Shown: piece after piece, positions 6,403 to 9,865 of the stretch
How the letters are laid out: each line of letters begins with the position of its first letter
How positions within the stretch are numbered: the first letter of the stretch is position 1
Assembly: GCA_026397675.1 (NCBI GenBank)
Contig: JAPLUH010000388.1
Location: 1-9,865, forward strand
Length of the DNA stretch: 9,865 nt
From: Verrucomicrobiota bacterium
GTDB lineage: Bacteria; Verrucomicrobiota; Verrucomicrobiia; Limisphaerales; UBA9464
Direction of reading: 5' to 3'
Notes under the pieces: generated by a model
What the model was told of the DNA's origin: nothing
Databases searched by the model: none
The model's input: the letters and a program-made list of their open reading frames with translations, nothing else
Made by a program: the position numbers and the translations under genes

Positions 6403-7517
6403 GGCGCAGCGGATTGGGGAACCTTGTCGGCATACTGCGGCCAGTGGTTCACGAGTTCGTGCAGCACCCGGCTACCGACACCGTAAGCAGCCTCCAGACT
6501 CGGGATGTACGCCGAGAACTTGCCGCTGTTCTCTTCAACGAGGTTTTCGGCGGCGGTCTTTCCGGGCGGCTGCATGTCGAAGTTGCTGGCCGTGCGCAAC
6601 ACCAGGACCCGGTTGGTGTCCACGCAGCCGGCCTGACCCAGAAAGGTCAGGGCCTGCAAGGTGCCGCTGTCTTCCATGGCGGTCGTGACGTAGTTGCCCT
6701 TGCCGTCGGTCCAATAGCGGGTCCAGTCGTTGGCCCACTGGTTCATGAGCCGGCCATGCCAAAAGGTCGAGGCGGCCAGATTGTCACCCTTCATGACCGA
6801 GGGCGACTGACGCGCCTTGGGGTGCTGCGTGTAGCGGTTGCGATTCTGAATCATGACATCCGTCTCCATGAGCGGCGTGTCCCGAGTCAGGCGGTAGGCC
6901 CAGTCAACCAGGCCGGGATTGAGTCGGAACACCACGTCGCCCAACTGGTTTTTCTTGGGCTCTTCGTACGGCTTGGACTGGCTGAGCGGCACATACCCGG
7001 TGGACCAGTCGGCCGGCATTTCGCGCGGGTCGATCTCGTGGGCCAGATCGCCGTCGACAATGTACTCTGCCCAGGCGGCGCTACCGAGAGTCCCGTCGGC
7101 CGGATCAATGCCGGCAATGCCAGCGGTGATCCAGTAGGCCTTGCGAAAATCAAACCGCCGATCTCGCGCCAGAGCCGCGATGACGGCCGCGGTTCGGGCG
7201 ATGCCACCGCCGGTACAAACAGCCAGCACCCCGTCGTCGCGGTAGCGCAGGGGCCGGTAAGTTCCCGGGATTTCTAGCTTGCGGTTCAACTGCTCACGCT
7301 CGACCCAAAACTGGTATTCTCCAGGTCGATCGCCGGTGTCTTCGCCCGGCTCAAAGAGGGTGATGATGACCACCTTGACGGGCATGGGTGAGGCTTCGGA
7401 CGGAGTACCGGATGGCGAAGAAAACACCGCCCGACGGGCGGCACATCCGGAGCCTGCGGAGACTAGGCAGGCCATGAGCAAGGAAAGCAGGAGCGCAGGG
7501 TGGAGAGTCGGTTTCAT
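6399..7517 (-). CDS. Purine nucleoside permease (NUP) family lipoprotein, nucleoside-phosphorylase-like
   Basis: The product is 372 residues from the ATG at 7517. That start puts a lipoprotein signal at the N-terminus: a hydrophobic core ALLLSLLMACLVSA, then GSG-C25. The frame is open further upstream to 7721, but that extension would overlap the receptor gene and bury the signal. The mature protein begins PVKVVIITLFEPGEDTGDRPGE and contains CTGGGIARTAA (101-111), WITAGIAGIDPADGTLG (129-145), TTAMEDSGTLQAL (278-290) and VLRTASNFD (306-314). These match the NUP family and recall the Gly-rich, TGIAG, Met-Glu and terminal-Asp motifs of purine nucleoside phosphorylases. No transmembrane helix follows the signal, so a channel-forming permease is unlikely. 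A membrane-anchored nucleoside-binding or nucleoside-cleaving protein fits better. It is coupled to the exported deaminase by a 4-bp overlap and lies downstream of a TonB receptor. Family call strong; catalytic activity inferred. Confidence 0.88.
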   Translation of the reverse strand: MKPTLHPALLLSLLMACLVSAGSGCAARRAVFSSPSGTPSEASPMPVKVVIITLFEPGEDTGDRPGEYQFWVEREQLNRKLEIPGTYRPLRYRDDGVLAVCTGGGIARTAAVIAALARDRRFDFRKAYWITAGIAGIDPADGTLGSAAWAEYIVDGDLAHEIDPREMPADWSTGYVPLSQSKPYEEPKKNQLGDVVFRLNPGLVDWAYRLTRDTPLMETDVMIQNRNRYTQHPKARQSPSVMKGDNLAASTFWHGRLMNQWANDWTRYWTDGKGNYVTTAMEDSGTLQALTFLGQAGCVDTNRVLVLRTASNFDMQPPGKTAAENLVEENSGKFSAYIPSLEAAYGVGSRVLHELVNHWPQYADKVPQSAAP

Positions 7518-7582
7518 GACGATTGAACTCGATCGGGCGGGAGACAGGGCACGGAGCGGAGGGAAAGGTGAGTCGCGTTGTG

Positions 7583-7617
7583 AAAAAGGGGCGGCGACAC
7601 AAAGGTGCACCGCCCCT
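7583..7617 (-). terminator. Intrinsic terminator after the TonB-receptor gene
   Basis: On the minus strand, AGGGGCGG (7617-7610) and CCGCCCCT (7594-7587) form a perfect 8-bp GC-rich stem around a 15-base loop, followed directly by a run of T (7587-7583). The stem begins 27 nt after the receptor stop codon. The plus-strand side has no T-run, so it works in one direction. It sits 65 bp before the NUP start codon, so the NUP-deaminase pair needs read-through or its own promoter in 7518-7582, where I see no convincing -35/-10 pair. The remaining spacer of 7518-7644 holds no other gene. Confidence 0.85.
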
Positions 7618-7644
7618 ATTGAACCAAAGACTTTAGACCAAGGA

Positions 7645-9865
7645 TTAGAACCGGTAAGCAACCCGGCCCTCGAGTCGGAAGGGCAGTTCGGCAATGATGG
7701 ACTCGTTGCCGTAGACGCCATTGGGAGCGCCCCAGTTCTTCTCGTCGGTGACGTTTAGCAGCATGATGCGAGCGTCCCAGTTCTGGCGGGCGTAGAACAC
7801 GGTCAGGTCGAGCGTGTACTGGGCCGGGATGACCAGCGTTCCCACGTTGTTGTTCCAAATGTCTCCGGTGGCCACCAGGTTCGCACTGACACCCGCGCCG
7901 CAATCCAGCTTGTAGGTGGTCAAGAGGTTGAACAGATGCTCCGGGGTACCCTGACGGCGAATGGAACCGGACGGTGCCGAGAAGAATCGGTCGGCCGGGG
8001 ACACCAGGGTGGTGTTGCCCACATCGAAGCCGGCCGCACTCGACTCAGCCTGAATGTAGGAGTAGCCGAGCGTGGTGTAGAAGTTGCGGTTGGGCTGCAA
8101 GTTCAACTCGAACTCCACACCGCGGGTGTCGATCTCGGTGATCTGACGCGAGACCGTGTTCATGTCGGACCGGGTCTGCTGGAACAGGGCGAAGTTCAAG
8201 TAGCCGTGTCCGTCCAAAATCCCGCGCTTACTGCCTAGCTCAACCAACTCCGCCTGGGTGTGGAAGCCGCCGGAGGAGAAGTTGGCTGCGCCCTGGGTCG
8301 TAATACCGCCGCCATTGCCGACCGTACCGGCCGGGTTCTGGCTCCAGTTGTAGGTCGCGTATCCCGACCACGTTGGCTGGAACTTGTACACCGCGCTGGC
8401 ATTGGCATTGAACATGCCCATGGTGGTGTTATCCCCCGGGATCCAACCGGCCGGATCCTTGTAGTCAGCGAACATCACGTCCTCGCGCACGCCGGCCAGG
8501 AGGCTGAACTTGTCGGTAACCTTCAGATCATGCTGCCAGTAGGGCCCGACCTGCCAGGTTTTGCTGATGCCGGAGTCGCCGTTGACCGGCATGAAGTAGC
8601 GATTAGGCCATCCGGGGACCGGAGCGAAGTGCCCCCCCTTGTTGAAGTAGTCAGCGTTGTAAATGTTGATGTAGTTCCGGTCCTTGGTGATGTCCCAAAC
8701 ACCGGCCGGTTCGTTGAAGAAGTCGTTGTACGCTTCGACCTGCTGGTAGCGCACCGAGAAACCGGTGTTGATGTTGTTCTTCTCGCCGCTGAAGCGGGCC
8801 TCGGTGCGGTTCTCGAAAGAGAGGCTCGGATCGATGATCTCGGAGTAATAGTACGAGGACATCGTCTCGCGCCGGATGTAGCGGAAGAACGAGTTGTTCA
8901 CGAACTCCCAATCGCCGCCCGGCTTGATGGTCTGAACCACCTGGGCATTGTAGCTCCTGCCCTCGGAATCATCGCCCGGGCGCAGCACGCGCAGACGGCG
9001 GTTGAGGGGCACCTCAGGCCCGAGTTCGATCTGGTTGACCGTCGGAAACCCGGACGTCACGTACTTCGAGTTCTGGGGGTCGGAGGGCAGACCGGGGAAG
9101 TTGTTGGTGTTGATGCCCGTCCGGTACAACCCGTTGTTGATAAGGTTCATCGTCGGCCGGTTCACACCGAAGTTCTCGGTGTAGTTGGCCCACTGGAACT
9201 CATTGTTGAAATCGAGGGTGTAATTGTCGTTGGCAATCCACGTGATCGCCCCGTAGCCGGCCTGGGTGCGGCGAAATCCGTCGTAATAGTAGCTGCCGGA
9301 CTGCTCGCCGGAGTAGCTCAGACGGTAGGCCAAGTTGTCCTTGATGGGTGCTCCGATGTCGGCCGTCCAGCGGCGCTGATCGTACATGCCGTAGGTGCCA
9401 GTGACCTCACCATGGAAACCATCGAAGTAGGGCTTCTTGGACTGCAAGTCGATGTAGCCGCTGACATACTGCGAGGGACCATACACCACCGAGGCGGGGC
9501 CCTTGACGATGTTCACCGACTCCACCGCGTTGAAATTGACCGGCAGGCCGTTGCCGTTGCTGGTCAATCCGGTGCGCATGCCGTTGACGAAGGTGTCGGC
9601 GATCTGGCCGCGGATGTCCGGCGTGGTCGGTGCGCCGAAATTAGATCGGGTGTACGAGCTGGAGGTCAGCTTAGAGAAGTCCCGGACGTCAAAGATGTTG
9701 ATCGCGTTCAACTGCTCCCGCGAGATGATGGTCACATTCCGTGGGGTATCGATCACGCTGCGATCGGTACCATACACAGAATTGACGGGGCGAACGGTCG
9801 GCATGACCGATTCCTCCAGCGGCACGGCCTCGATCAGGGTCTTGTCGAGGACGTTGGTCGAGCTT
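7645..9865 (-). CDS. TonB-dependent outer-membrane receptor, N-terminus outside window
   Basis: The frame is open to the right edge and gives 739 visible residues, so the true start, signal peptide and TonB box lie outside. A GTG at 9825 is in frame, but it sits inside coding sequence because the reading continues upstream through residues like STNVLDKTLIEAV. The plug domain is clear: TPRNVTIISREQL, DVRDFSKLTSSSYT, PDIRGQIADTFVNGMR, VESVNIVKGPASVVYGPS and GYIDLQSKKP. A beta-barrel of about 580 residues follows, rich in Tyr, Asn, Gly and Phe, with alternating polarity. It ends in FRLEGRVAYRF, with the terminal Phe needed for outer-membrane insertion. The plug resembles siderophore-type receptors (FhuA/FpvA-like), but such receptors also import other ligands. 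The neighbouring NUP lipoprotein and exported deaminase suggest a purine nucleoside or purine-containing ligand. A strong terminator follows the gene. Receptor call secure; ligand inferred. Confidence 0.95.
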   Translation of the reverse strand, partial: SSTNVLDKTLIEAVPLEESVMPTVRPVNSVYGTDRSVIDTPRNVTIISREQLNAINIFDVRDFSKLTSSSYTRSNFGAPTTPDIRGQIADTFVNGMRTGLTSNGNGLPVNFNAVESVNIVKGPASVVYGPSQYVSGYIDLQSKKPYFDGFHGEVTGTYGMYDQRRWTADIGAPIKDNLAYRLSYSGEQSGSYYYDGFRRTQAGYGAITWIANDNYTLDFNNEFQWANYTENFGVNRPTMNLINNGLYRTGINTNNFPGLPSDPQNSKYVTSGFPTVNQIELGPEVPLNRRLRVLRPGDDSEGRSYNAQVVQTIKPGGDWEFVNNSFFRYIRRETMSSYYYSEIIDPSLSFENRTEARFSGEKNNINTGFSVRYQQVEAYNDFFNEPAGVWDITKDRNYINIYNADYFNKGGHFAPVPGWPNRYFMPVNGDSGISKTWQVGPYWQHDLKVTDKFSLLAGVREDVMFADYKDPAGWIPGDNTTMGMFNANASAVYKFQPTWSGYATYNWSQNPAGTVGNGGGITTQGAANFSSGGFHTQAELVELGSKRGILDGHGYLNFALFQQTRSDMNTVSRQITEIDTRGVEFELNLQPNRNFYTTLGYSYIQAESSAAGFDVGNTTLVSPADRFFSAPSGSIRRQGTPEHLFNLLTTYKLDCGAGVSANLVATGDIWNNNVGTLVIPAQYTLDLTVFYARQNWDARIMLLNVTDEKNWGAPNGVYGNESIIAELPFRLEGRVAYRF

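Noticed and set aside
6363..7277. Plus-strand open frame of 304 codons opposite the NUP gene
   Set aside because: It is antisense to a gene with clear family motifs and a lipoprotein signal; no recognisable domain or ribosome binding site.
7518..7721. Upstream extension of the NUP reading frame to a start at 7721 (68 extra residues)
   Set aside because: It would run through the terminator and into the receptor gene in another frame, and it would place the clear lipoprotein signal in mid-protein. The ATG at 7517 is preferred.
9823..9825. GTG at 9825 as start of the TonB receptor
   Set aside because: The frame continues open to the window edge with plausible coding sequence, and a signal peptide and TonB box would be missing with this start.
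1..9865. tRNA, rRNA, CRISPR array, insertion sequence or transposase
   Set aside because: No cloverleaf-like sequence, regularly spaced repeats, terminal inverted repeats or transposase motifs were seen on reading both strands by eye.

Overview
The window is GC-rich and densely packed with genes, most on the minus strand. Many products are exported: a TonB-dependent outer-membrane receptor, a lipoprotein, a secreted deaminase, a secreted esterase and a periplasmic helical-repeat protein. This fits a Gram-negative bacterium. The style of the receptor and the purine nucleoside permease-like (NUP) protein suggests a Verrucomicrobiota-like lineage, but that placement is an impression from protein style and not a demonstrated assignment.

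Left part (1-3681, all minus strand, read right to left): a signalling cassette. It starts with a secreted TPR-like protein (2362-3681). Next is a membrane sensor histidine kinase with a very large extracytoplasmic domain and no HAMP (409-2334). Last is an OmpR-type response regulator cut by the window edge (1-419). The kinase and regulator genes overlap by 11 bp. The TPR gene and the kinase gene lie in the same reading frame, separated by one TGA and nine codons, and the kinase starts with GTG.

Middle: a 127-bp divergent intergenic region (3682-3808) contains short palindromes. It is followed by the only plus-strand gene, a secreted SGNH/sialate O-acetylesterase-like protein (3809-4960). That gene converges on the next minus-strand gene, and the two stop codons lie inside a 7-bp overlap.

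Right part (4954-9865, minus strand, read right to left): a putative purine-nucleoside scavenging locus. It holds a TonB-dependent receptor whose N-terminus lies outside the window (7645-9865), an intrinsic terminator (7583-7617), a NUP lipoprotein (6399-7517), and an exported adenosine deaminase (4954-6402) coupled to NUP by a 4-bp ATGA overlap. A working model is that the receptor brings nucleosides, or a larger purine-containing molecule, across the outer membrane. The exported deaminase would convert adenosine to inosine. The NUP protein, which looks like a nucleoside phosphorylase fold and not a membrane permease, would bind or cleave the nucleoside in the envelope. This is the most interesting system in the window. 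Its substrate is inferred and not shown.
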